A DNA stretch of 64,000 nucleotides from Hymenoscyphus infarciens (Eukaryota; Ascomycota; Leotiomycetes; Helotiales; Helotiaceae). Positions 37,212 to 47,210 of this stretch are shown here, in pieces. The notes beneath the pieces were generated by a model that did no database searches, was not told the origin of the DNA, and saw nothing but the letters and a program-made list of their open reading frames with translations. The stretch spans positions 62,001-126,000 of the forward strand of contig LLCB01000078.1 in assembly GCA_001414345.1 (NCBI GenBank), written 5' to 3'. Every line of letters begins with the position of its first letter. Positions within the stretch are counted from its first letter, which is position 1. Made by a program: the position numbers and the translations under genes.

Positions 37212-39196
37212 ATGGCTGCTGTTACAGGCCAGAGCGTCGCAAAGGGTTACAACAACTATTGGGTCGGGCTAGAGGATCTGAAATATCTCCCACCATATCT
37301 CAGGGACGTTCCAGAAACGACAAATGAGGTGACTTGTGTGACTAACGGAAAATGGCCACAGTGGTTGAAGGGATCGTTCATGCGGTGAGTTTGGAAAGTG
37401 TCCTAAAGCTTCAACCACCACGACTAAATACGACATAGAACTGGCGCTGGAAAATTCGTCATACCTCTCTCAGAGGATGATTCAAAGCCTCCAGCCATCT
37501 TGCAGCACTTTTTCGACGGCTTGGCCACTCTGCACAAGTTTACATTTGAGAATGGCAAAGTGCGTTACATCAGTCGTCATACGGCGGAAGGTGTCATTCG
37601 CCAAGCGAAGAAGGATGGGTTTCTATCTGTCACAATGTTTGGCCTCAACGCAAATACTCCTTTGAAAGATGCTCAAGATCCGTGTTCAGCGCTGCTTGGT
37701 GCACAGGTTAGTCTTGGCCTTCCTCCAGGCCGTATAAGCTGAAGAGCTAAGATCAGTGACAGCAATCGTTGTGGGCGCCAGATGGATATTTAGAACCTGA
37801 TGCAGCAAATTTGAATGTCGTACCGCGTCGGGGCATGCATTTGCCCAAAGACAAAAATCCACATTCCCGTGGTACTGCTTCTGAGAAGCCCGAAGAGGAA
37901 GAGGTCCGTGTATGCCTATCTTTTTCCTTTGACCACGCAGTTGACAACAATAGGTTATGGTTTTCACAGACTTCAACATGCTCCAAGTGTGCGATGCAAA
38001 ATCGCTGGAGCCGAAGAGGCTGTTGACTTACGCCGACATAGATGATGAGTTATCTGGCTTCGGGATTTGTGCTCATCCAGTAAGAGATCGCAAGCTTGGT
38101 GCCATTTACAATTACTTGATCTCCAAAGAAGGCGTTCTGTCTGTTTTTGCACTAGATTTTAAAGCGAACCCAGCCAAGTTGCTCTGGAAAACCGCACTTC
38201 CATGCCCGCCATGCTACATTCATTCCCTAGCCATGACTCAAGACTATGTGGTCTTCATCCGTAACGTATGTACTTTCCCAGACCCCTGTGCATGATATCT
38301 TGACTAATTTTACTTTTCATAAGCCTCTCCATATGGATGTTAGCGACACGACAAAACCAGTGATGGAAATGATCGAATATGAAGAGGGAAACACAACCAA
38401 ATTCTACGTTATGCGTAAATCCGACGGAAAATAGTATGTAATCCACTATCCCAGTACCATGGTGGTAACTTATGACCTTGACAGCGTTGCATCCTACGAA
38501 TCGCCCTCTTTCATGTTCTTCCACTCCGTCAACGGATACAATTATGTGGATGAGTCTACAGGTAACACCAATCTGCACATTGACCTCTGTAGCTACGAAG
38601 GGGGTTATAACCCTTACAGAGAATACAATCTGAGCAATGTTCTCGACCCTGCAGGGCCATTCAAGGACGGGACTCTTGTTAGGTATGAACTGTCAGCAGT
38701 CAACAAGGCAGAGGCTGGAGAGATTCAACGCGCAATAGTCGCACAAGCCATCCCAGGTATACCGATGGAACTCCCGCGCATCCGAAAAGACATGTCGACG
38801 GTACCTGGATATCGATACGTCTATGCGGTTGGAGGCAACGGGGGACCAAGTCCTGGAACTGAAGTACCTATAGGACGGTACGGAAATGGGCTCAAAACGG
38901 TGCAAGCTGCATTTTTCGGAAACATTGCGAAGACGGACTGGCTGTCAGGAACATTTGTCAAGTGGCAGCCAGAGGATGGGGAAAGTTGTCCCTGTGAGCC
39001 TGTCTTTGTTGCCAGGCCTGGTTCTGTGGAGGAGGACGATGGTGTGGTCTTAACGATCGTTATTGATAGAAAGGGCACGAAAAGCATTCTCGTTGCCCTG
39101 GATGGAAAGGACTTGAAAGAGATTGCAAGAGCGGATATGCCGCAGGTTTATGGTCTTGGTCCACATGGGTCCTTTATTGAGGGCACAGCTGTGTAG
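37212..39196 (+). CDS. Carotenoid-cleavage-oxygenase family enzyme (RPE65/stilbene-oxygenase type)
   Basis: Six exons are inferred: 37212-37384, 37439-37706, 37763-37909, 37954-38265, 38324-38433 and 38485-39196, giving 573 residues. Family members are seven-bladed propellers that cleave a C=C bond with O2 using Fe(II) held by four His. Candidate ligands are in blade motifs APDGYLEPD/IYNYL context, CPPCYIHSLAMT, FMFFHSVNGYNY and the C-terminal GLGPHGSF; HFFDGLATLH is the conserved substrate-side motif. All splice junctions are GT-AG and in phase. No transit peptide is evident. Placement among aldehyde dehydrogenase and gentisate genes suggests a stilbenoid or phenylpropanoid double bond as substrate rather than a carotenoid, but this is inference. 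Confidence 0.88.
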
Positions 39197-39861
39197 CAGG
39201 GGTGGGCGATGTTTTCTTGATCCTGACTTTGATTCCTGCTTCTCTTCTAAAATAGGTGCTAGATATATAAAGTACCGTCCCATGATTTACCGCCTTCGAT
39301 ATTCATATTCGGTGATATTGAGGCCGAGAAGGATTTTACCACGCACTACCTGCAAGGAGGGCGCACGAGGTGTTGTAAGTGACCAGTGCCGATTACAGCA
39401 CGGGGAGACTGATCGAGGAGGAATTCAGACTTACCTGAAATGTGCAACCTCCTGCCAGCCTCCTTAGGAGATTTGCGAGTTTCATAAGCGAAGTGCGCTG
39501 AAAGGCGAGCTGAAAACACCACAGAGTGACTTGCTGACATGTCCCGTGTCCGAACCTCGCCTTTCCACCTTCCTCTATGCCTGCATTCTGCCGCTTCTCC
39601 ATGTGCTTTGTCAGGTGATCCTTGAGAATGATGGAAGCATTGTATTTGTTTAAAACTCCCTCGTGGTTCGAAGAGAGTCTAATGCAGCGAGAAGGGTGAT
39701 ACTTCTGGGTGATATACGGGCTGAAGTCTACAATCTTAGTGCTCGAATGTGAAGCTTTTCTACTTCTTTCCAAGGTTCAGAATAATGAAAAATTGTGTGT
39801 GTCCAATTCCAAATGCCATTTCAGATGTAATGATCGAGTGTTTTACATGGAAGCCTTTCGC
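39197..39861. other. Convergent intergenic region
   Basis: The 3' ends of the oxygenase (plus) and gentisate dioxygenase (minus) face each other here. No further gene is seen. Confidence 0.45.
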
Positions 39862-40995
39862 TTATTGCGGCGTGACCAAGCTCTCGCTATCTTGACCCTC
39901 CACCCTGTAGAAGCCTAGAGCTTTCAACATTGGCTTATCATCGAACCTATACAGGTACACAGTCTCCCCTTCATCAGCAAAATGCTGGTACCTATGCCAC
40001 GCTGGTATACAAAAGGTGTCGCCCTTCTTCCACTTATATATCTTACCCTCAATGACTGTATGGCCGGAAGCTTCAACAACATGATAAACAGAAGACGCAG
40101 TCTCAAGAACTTCCGGTGAGCTTTTCCCGGCATCTAGGCGTTCTGCAAGCCCTCCAAGTGTGAGAGAAACTACCAAAATCAGTATGCGCCCTTAGCAGCT
40201 GCAGCCATGCAAGAAGCTACTTACCATCCTTTCCGTTACTTTTCAAGTAAGGTCTCATGGCCCAGTCACCCTCTGCTGCATCTAATGCTGCTTTCATTCT
40301 GGACCACGGAAATACAATCGGAGATGCAGAAGTATCGACATCCTCAGCCGGGTACCGTGGGGCTTGATAATGTTCAACGAAATGAACCGGGTAGTGAGCG
40401 AAGTTGGGTAAATCCAACCCATCAAGCCATATCATAGGTCCTGAGCCGTCCTTTCCATGATCATGCCAATTCCATGTTGGCGTTAGAATCACATCTCCGC
40501 GATTCATCTTGATACGGCGGCCGTGGACGGCCGTAAATCCGCCATTGCCTTCAATGATGAAGCGCATAGCGAATGCTGTGTGACGATGCGCCGGTGCAGT
40601 TTCATTTGGCATCACCAACTGGAGACCTGCATACACGGTATCGGTAGTATAGGGAGCAACTCCGGTCCGGTTAGTCTTCATCCTGAGGGCCGGATCTGTG
40701 ACTTGCCTCGTGCTGGGTTCACTAGCATTGCAACACGCCTCTCGGCTTGCTTTTCGGTTATCAACTCCCCTGCGCGGAGGAGATGTGGCCGAATCTCGTC
40801 GTATTTCCAAATGTGTGGAATTGCAGTAGGGTTCGGCAAAGGTGGGTTGAGCTTGCTCATCTGAGACCAGAGCGGTTTTGTGTGGTGGCTTTCAAGATCT
40901 GCCAGGAGGGCATCTTCTTGCTGTGCATTTGAGAGCTTGGTGCTGGTTGTTGTCATTGTCGCCATGATTTCTAGTGGGATTCTGGTCTCATTCAC
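39862..40995 (-). CDS. Gentisate 1,2-dioxygenase (cupin)
   Basis: Three exons are inferred on the minus strand: 40707-40995, 40225-40659 and 39862-40169, giving 343 residues (333 if the third Met codon region at 40965, MATMTTT, is used). The enzyme opens the gentisate ring with Fe(II) and O2 to maleylpyruvate. The first cupin motif is APAHRHTAFAMRFIIEG and the second has WNWHDHG; a second cupin domain follows with TFCIPAWHRYQHFAD. Intron 1 begins with GC, not GT: CGAG|GCAAGT, with a perfect branch site GACTAAC and end GGAG|TT, 47 bp. This splices NPAR directly to APYTTDT as expected for the family; without it the gene appears frameshifted. Intron 2 is GTAAGT...TAG. Confidence 0.9.
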
Positions 40996-41342
40996 AAACT
41001 GGCGACCAGCTGTCTCTCAGGTGTATGTATGGGATTTGATATACTTCCAGCATCATACATGACAGCTTGCCATGCAGCTCCGAGTACTAGTTGCCAGTAG
41101 TATTTGCCATAAAAGACAGGGTCGTTACCCGCGTGCTATGCAAGGGGATAGAGCGGGATGTGGCCCGCGGGGCAAGACCGGATGGATATGCTGCCACACT
41201 CATCATTTCCGACGTGACACCCGTCTCTATACGACGTAGTAGGCACGAAGTATACCGAAATCAGACTAGAGTAGGTTGTAATACCTGCTCTGAAACCTCA
41301 TTAATCCAGCTTTGCAGAATCACAAAACCGTACCCTGTAACT
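40996..41342. promoter_or_regulatory. Shared divergent promoter, dioxygenase / hydroxylase
   Basis: A 347-bp promoter lies between two genes transcribed apart that probably act in consecutive steps. It includes a CCCGCGGGG palindrome (about 41164-41173) and a GACCGGATGG word. The upstream in-frame extension of the hydroxylase frame (from 41091) has no ATG and is regarded as leader. Confidence 0.4.
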
Positions 41343-42927
41343 ATGGCACCAACTCTTGAAGTAGCTCCCTCAGACACGCACGCCGACCACGGTCGTGACA
41401 ATGGCCGAGCCAACGGTACCAGAAAGGCGGTCGATGCACCAATTCATCCTACACGATCACTGCAATTTTTGCAGAAGCTGAAGTCGGACAAAATCAGCCC
41501 TGAATCGCCTCCCTTACAAGCAAAACTCAAGTTACGAATCATTGTAGTTGGGGCAGGGCTTGGTGGTCTCGCGTGTGCAATCGCGCTGGCGAGACGTGGC
41601 CATACAATAACGGTGCTGGAGCAAGCCAACCAACTTGGAGAGGTAGATCTCAAATCTTACAGATGAGAAGCGCTGGGGTGCTAACAGAAATCAGGTCGGT
41701 GCCGGGATACAGATTCCTTCCAACTCGTCGCGTCTCCTGAATTCCTGGGGACTTCAGCCTTTCCTCAAAGCGACAGTTGTGGAACCAGATGGGATGACAT
41801 TCCGCCGCTGGCTGGATGGCAAAGAAATTGGTTTTACGAAACTAGTCCCTGACTTTCGAGAGAACTTTCAAGGACCGTATTATGTCATCCATAGAGCACA
41901 TTTTCATGATGCTTTATACCACAGGGCGTTAGAATTGGGCGTAGAAGTTAAGGTTGACAGCAGAGTGGAGAAATATGATATAGAAGCACCCAGTGTCGAG
42001 CTGGCAAACGGCGACAGACTGCAGGCTGATCTTATTATCGCGGCCGATGGTTAGTCATACTTTTTCGCATGCAATGCTCTTTATACTGACAGTAACACAG
42101 GTGTAAAATCTGTCGCTCGAAAGTTCATCCTTGGCAGTGCTGATATTCCACCTGAGAAGACTGGCTTCGCCGTATACAGGGCTACAGTTGGTGCTGCTCA
42201 AATCAAAGATGACCCAGAAATATCGTGGCTCCTGGAAAAGCCGTCACTGAATATCTGGATTGGTGAGGACCGACATGTGATGACATATACCATTGCAGCG
42301 GGCGAGTCTTTCAATATGGTTCTGTCCCACGTTGACACATCCGATCCTTCAACCTGGAAGCCAGAAAATGCGATCAAAGACATGAAAGGGTACTTCGCCG
42401 GTTGGGATCCTCGCCTCACCAAGATTATCGGCATGATAGACAAGACAATCAAGTGGCCTCTGCTCAGTGGAAAGCCGCTTCCGCGATGGGTGGCACCTGG
42501 CAGCAAGGTCTTGATTTTGGGAGACGCTGCTCATGCCATGGTTCCATACATGTCTCAAGGAGCGGCTATGGCTGTAGAGGACGGAGCGGCTCTGTCAGCT
42601 GTGCTTTCTCTCGTCGAGACAGCGGATGAGATCCCGGCAGCCCTCAAAGTTTTTGAGACAGTAAGAATAACGCGTTCTGGACAGATGCAGGCAGCGAGCC
42701 TTCTGAACGGCAAGTTGTGGCATTTTGCTGATGGACCAGAACAAGTTTTGAGGGATGAGTCGATGAGACCTGAGGTGGAGGGTAGAAGCTTTTCTTGGAG
42801 CGCAAATCAATGGAGCGATCCCGTCACACAGTGGTGGGCGTACGGATATGATGCTGAGAGAGAAGTTGAGGATGAGTGGAAAAGGCTGGTGGAAACGCGT
42901 GTCAATAGTAACGGTCCATCACTGTAG
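41343..42927 (+). CDS. FAD-dependent aromatic hydroxylase (salicylate/3-hydroxybenzoate type)
   Basis: Three exons are inferred: 41343-41642, 41695-42049 and 42101-42927, giving 493 residues. Class A flavoprotein monooxygenase landmarks are present: GAGLGG of the FAD-binding GxGxxG (residues 70-75), an acidic end of strand 2 (TVLEQ), the DG motif (IIAADGVKS), and the GD motif LILGDAAHAMVPYMSQGAAM (near 356). The family includes salicylate hydroxylases and 3-hydroxybenzoate 6-hydroxylases. Because the divergent neighbour is gentisate dioxygenase, a gentisate-forming reaction (3-hydroxybenzoate 6-hydroxylase or salicylate 5-hydroxylase) is inferred. A polar N-terminal extension of about 60 residues precedes the core. 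Start chosen at the ATG after the last upstream stop-free leader because upstream codons lack an ATG. Confidence 0.88.
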
Positions 42928-43309
42928 AAACATATCAGCTTGATTTCAGCCATACTTGGTTTTTGATGGGAGGTGACGGAACTGACGTAGCTATTATATA
43001 CGCTGCTGATAATATCAAGCCTAGATATCAACACGTCTCTATCCTAACATCTGTTCTATCTTTTCAATACTCAGGAGTTAAGAAGGTGCATATTTCGAGC
43101 CTAATATATTTGAAAGGTAACACTCGACTGAATAGACAAAAACAATAAAGAAACAAATCAATAATGAAGCGCCAACTATGCTCTTGGGAAACATTGTCAC
43201 GAGATTTGCAAGGATCCCGTGCCATACTATAACTTAGTCTCTACTGCAGTATTTAGGACTTTGTAGAAACGGAAATAAAACGGGCGCTTATCGTTATGTG
43301 GCTCACAGG
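42928..43309. other. Intergenic region
   Basis: The 3' flank of the hydroxylase gene up to the TIR element. No gene is seen. Confidence 0.4.
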
Positions 43310-43524
43310 CTCAGGGGGAGAAAAAACCTGCCGATTTGAAGCACGGCCGCCCTAAAGTCTTTACACTATATCACAGCGCATTACAAGGCTGGATAAAGTC
43401 GCAAAAAGAACACAAATTCTAACAGATCCCTAGAGCCGTCTTAAAGAAGTTTATCAAGTTGTTGTGGTTATATCGAAGTAGAGGCTAGTACGCCTCATAT
43501 CGGCAGGTTTTTTCTCCCCCTGAG
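43310..43524. mobile_element. MITE-like element with perfect 26-bp TIRs, 215 bp
   Basis: The sequence at 43310-43335 (starts CTCAGGGGGAGAAAAAACCT) is the exact reverse complement of 43499-43524, with no mismatch over 26 bases. The 163-bp interior has ordinary composition and no coding frame, so the copy shows no RIP. No flanking target duplication is evident. It lies in the promoter-side gap between the hydroxylase and the FAH gene, about 200 bp from the FAH start codon. Confidence 0.75.
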
Positions 43525-43730
43525 AGTGTGGGTACCCTTTGCTCGGCTACGCGGTAACATCGGGAAAGTTGCTGCATCTCCCCCGCCTCGGTACCCAACC
43601 GGGAAAACGGCTGGACTGGTAGACGGTGTAAGTCGCCAATATATATATATATATTGAAAAAGAGAGCATCTACAATCCTTCGATTGGAAGCCACTGCTTA
43701 GTAAGACTGCTTAGTAAGACGCACAACAGC

Positions 43731-44807
43731 ATGGTTGTCTGGGAACGATTGATTCGCTTTGTGTCAACCGACGGGCGTACTTTGCGAGGAGAACCTATCC
43801 TGCCCTACCCGAACTTCGACCTGGGACAAACGACTGCCGCAACACATCTGAAGGCGAGAGTCATCACCGGCGACGATATTTACGATACTACGGGCAACAC
43901 CAAAGTCACCGAAGAAGTGGTCACCGTGAAGCAGTTGCTTGGTCCATTGGCACAAGCAGACGTACCCATCTTAAGATGCGTCGGACTGAATTATGCGAAG
44001 CATAGTACGTGCACATTTTCGAAGACTAACTGCTGAATTGCAAAAGCTGCGCTGACAGGTAATATATAGTCAAGGAAGCAGGCCGAACCCCGCCACCATT
44101 CCCATTCATCTTCTTCAAGCCCTCGACCTGTGTCGCCGACCATGATGCCGACGTTGTCATCCCCAAGATCTGTCAAGATGACCAAGCCGACTACGAAGGC
44201 GAGCTCGTAAGTAGAGGCTCCTCCTGCGCACTGCAGTCACAACTGAAGCCACGATGAACCTTTAGTGCCTTGTAATAAGCCGCGACGCAAAGGATGTGTC
44301 GGAAGCCGACGCACTTTCCTACGTTGCCGCCTACACGTGCGGGAATGATATCTCATCCCGAAAACTACAGCGCGATCCCTCTCTGGCTGGCCGTATCCCG
44401 CAATGGGGTTTCAGCAAAGGATTCGACACGTTTGCCCCCCTGGGGCCCTGCCTGGTGAGCTCGGCGTTGGTTGGTGACCCTGCCAAACTGAAATTGAAAA
44501 CGATTGTGGACGGAGAAACGCGGCAGGAAGAGGGTGTATCGGACCTTTTGTTTGGATGCGCGTACTTGATATCCTATTTGAGTACAGGGACCACTCTGCA
44601 GAAAGGGAGCGTGATCATGACTGGGACACCAGGTGGTAAGCTCATTCATGCTACCCACCCTTGATTTGTGGGAACGTACAGTACTTATTGAACTGAATAG
44701 GTGTTGGCGCTGGTATGAACCCGCCAAGATATCTTGTCCCCGGTACTGTGGTGGAGGTTCACATACCTGAAATCGGTACGCTGAGGAATGGAGTCAAGTT
44801 TGCGTGA
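43731..44807 (+). CDS. FAH-family hydrolase, probable fumaryl-/maleylpyruvate hydrolase
   Basis: Four exons are inferred: 43731-44004, 44070-44206, 44266-44635 and 44701-44807, giving 295 residues. The fumarylacetoacetate-hydrolase fold is shown by the metal-binding DYEGEL (residues about 132-137, split from the rest by intron 2), the AYTCGNDISSR segment, WGFSKGFDTFAPLGPCL, and VIMTGTPGGVGAG. In gentisate pathways this family hydrolyses fumarylpyruvate (or maleylpyruvate) to pyruvate plus fumarate (maleate). Next to a gentisate dioxygenase this is the natural role, although acylpyruvase-type activity on other substrates cannot be excluded. Introns are GT-AG with consistent phases. Confidence 0.9.
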
Positions 44808-45319
44808 AAATCTATATATACTCAGTAGCCTTTGGATTGCGGGAATTCGAGAAGATCAGAGTACCAAGAACTAGAGCATCAGCAATTCATGTTAACTTGG
44901 CAACCTTGAGTAAAATACTTCGTACTTGGATAGGTGTTTCTTGTCGCCGCTCTGCAAGTGACTTGATTCTCTTCACCTTCGGCAATTATAAAGACGTCTC
45001 GATTTATAGGTCTAAGACTTTATAATCTTTCGTTTCTATTCTTCTATACCTTTCGTACTGAGCTTTACCATTCTGGTGTCAACCATAACAATTTCTACTC
45101 CGTTCTCTGTGGCTCCCCCCCTGAAATCTCGGTAAATGATATCGTAGAGAGGCGGGCATGCGGGACTGCGGGGAACAATCGGATCGAAGTGTGTGGCGCG
45201 TGTATTCGCTTAACTACATGTACTTCTCGCCGTTGTACTCATATATGTTGAAGCGTATCCAAATCTGTACCAGCAACATCCAGCATAGCATAGCCTCTTC
45301 ACGCCACTCATTCAACACC
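44808..45319. other. Intergenic region, ALDH promoter
   Basis: Ordinary promoter-like DNA. An in-frame extension of the ALDH frame begins at 45158, but the conserved protein starts at 45320. No other feature is seen. Confidence 0.4.
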
Positions 45320-46897
45320 ATGACTGTTCAAGCCAAAGTTTTTGTTCCTCTAATCATTAACGGTGTTGACGTCCAACTCCCAGACCAATCACATACCTTT
45401 ACGCCAGACAGTCAGAGTGCATGTGTGGACAAGAATATAGATGTCACCGCCCAGGGGGCAGACACTGCGCACTGCCATGCAGCAGTCGACTCTTGTGCCC
45501 GGGCTTTCGAGTCGTGGCGCACAACTCGTCCAGCTACCAAACGAACATTGATTTTGAAACTAGCAGAGCTTCTCCAGACCAGAAGCGCCGAGATTCTTCG
45601 CATTATCCAGGAAGAGATTCATTCCACGTCGCTCTGGGCCGCCATCAACGTCGAAGAAAGTATCCTCCTGATTCAGGAGGCTGCTGCTCTGGTAACATCG
45701 CCTAGTCTTGCCGGTTCGATCCCCTTATCCCAAGATGATGAAGCCCAGGCCTTCGTCTTCATGGAACCTCTCGGTGTCATCCTCGGAATCGCTCCATGGA
45801 ACTCGCCTCTGATTCTTGGCTTCCGAGCTTGCCTCCCAGCCATTGCCGCTGGAAACACGGTAATTCTCAAGGGGAGTGAATTGTCGCCACGGATTCATTA
45901 CTTCATCGCATCTTTGTTTCGAGAAGCTGGCTTTCCGCCTGGCGTCTGTAACTTCATCCTGCATCGCGATATAGATGCTGCCCACGTTTTCGAGAACCTC
46001 ATTGGTCGGCAAGAAGTTCGAAAATGCAACTTCACGGGAAGCACACCCGTCGGACGACGCATTGCTAGCAAAGCAGCGATGGAGTTGAAACCATGCCTGA
46101 TGGAGCTCGGAGGGAAAAACTTTGCTGTGGTCCTGGACGATGCAGACGTGGAGCAGGCTGCTCAATTGGTGTGTGAGGGTGCTTTCTTGAACGTGAGTTG
46201 TCTATCCAATGCCAAGCCAACGCTGGCTGATTTTAGTCATCAAACTGACTACGGCAACCAGAACGGCCAAATATGCATGTCGACGGACACAGTCCTGGTT
46301 GCTCAATCCATCATTGCTGATTTCCGTCGAGCATTGCTTGCCATCATCCAAGATGCCCAACGAGCACCAGAGATCACCCCCCTGGTCACTTCCAAAGCAG
46401 GAATTAGGGTACGTCACCTCGTGACGGACGCTGCTATTAAAGGTGCGATAGTACACACAATCTTCGGATCTTCGACCGGATCTTCGACCGGATCTTCGGC
46501 CGGATCGACAGCAGCTGCCGATTCGGCGCGAAACTCCGAGGCGGTAGTCCCAGCTACGCTCATCGAAGGAGTCCGTCCTGACATGGATATCGCCCTGCAA
46601 GAAGCTTTTGGCCCGCTCCTGTGTCTCATGCCAGTCGCGTCTGCGGATGAAGCCGTTGAGATCGTCAATGCGTGCAGATATGGCCTCTCCTCATCTATCC
46701 ACACCCGTGACCATTACGCCGCCCTTCAGCTCTCGAAACGGATGAAAGTCTCGGCGACACATGTTAAGGGCTCGACAGTTCATGATCAGAGCACGCTGCC
46801 TCACGGTGGACACGGTGATAGCGGATGGGGAAGATTCGGCGGCCATTGGGGTCTTAGTGAATTTGTGCATACTAAAACGGTCGTGTTGAATATGTAG
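45320..46897 (+). CDS. Aldehyde dehydrogenase, aromatic (vanillin/salicylaldehyde type)
   Basis: Two exons are inferred, 45320-46192 and 46262-46897, giving 502 residues. The 69-bp intron (GTGAGT...CAG) is in frame and stop-free, so it can hide inside one long frame; removing it joins GAFLN to NGQICMSTD and restores the catalytic loop with Cys at about 296. Other landmarks are APWNSP (oxyanion Asn), GSTPVGR, and the general-base Glu in MELGGKN. The enzyme would oxidise an aromatic aldehyde to the acid with NAD(P)+. A run GSSTGSSTGSSAGS near the domain junction comes from a 12-bp tandem repeat and is not a family feature. Start chosen at MTVQAKVF; upstream in-frame Met codons at 45158-45308 are less likely. 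Confidence 0.9.
   Translation: MTVQAKVFVPLIINGVDVQLPDQSHTFTPDSQSACVDKNIDVTAQGADTAHCHAAVDSCARAFESWRTTRPATKRTLILKLAELLQTRSAEILRIIQEEIHSTSLWAAINVEESILLIQEAAALVTSPSLAGSIPLSQDDEAQAFVFMEPLGVILGIAPWNSPLILGFRACLPAIAAGNTVILKGSELSPRIHYFIASLFREAGFPPGVCNFILHRDIDAAHVFENLIGRQEVRKCNFTGSTPVGRRIASKAAMELKPCLMELGGKNFAVVLDDADVEQAAQLVCEGAFLNVSCLSNAKPTLADFSHQTDYGNQNGQICMSTDTVLVAQSIIADFRRALLAIIQDAQRAPEITPLVTSKAGIRVRHLVTDAAIKGAIVHTIFGSSTGSSTGSSAGSTAAADSARNSEAVVPATLIEGVRPDMDIALQEAFGPLLCLMPVASADEAVEIVNACRYGLSSSIHTRDHYAALQLSKRMKVSATHVKGSTVHDQSTLPHGGHGDSGWGRFGGHWGLSEFVHTKTVVLNM
46466..46507 (+). repeat. 12-bp tandem repeat inside the ALDH gene
   Basis: Three head-to-tail units GGATCTTCGACC/GGATCTTCGGCC start at 46466, 46478 and 46490, with a partial fourth. 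They encode a flexible (GSST)n insertion without changing frame. Confidence 0.9.
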
Positions 46898-47210
46898 CAA
46901 TAAAGCTGTTATGCGGATACGATTATTCTGGGTACGTGACTTTCTGCGGTGTGGTGGTGGTCGTGTTCGTGGTCGTTGGAAAGTCGGGTAGTCAGTGAGT
47001 GTCGTGCTCCCCTGATGTACTATCGCCTACACACCTCGCTTGCACAGTAGGTAATGCAGGTTGAGGTAGGACGAGAAACGCCATCACGTGAACACAACGC
47101 GCGTATGTGTGTGCAGGGCAAGTACTTAACACCCGACCGTTCCCCGCCCGGTGGTTGAGGGGACCAACACTCCTGCCAGCCGGTCTCCTCTGCGGCGAAC
47201 CCTCGAAAAC
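46898..47210. promoter_or_regulatory. Promoter of the Zn2Cys6 regulator gene
   Basis: This 313-bp stretch contains TCACGTGA (about 47085) and GC-rich words such as CCCGCCCGG. The regulator frame remains open upstream to 47151, but that codon is GTG, so the leader is non-coding. Confidence 0.35.

Noticed and set aside
40678..40810. Frameshift or pseudogene in gentisate dioxygenase
   Set aside because: A 47-bp GC-AG intron with a strong donor and branch site explains the frame change and restores the family sequence.
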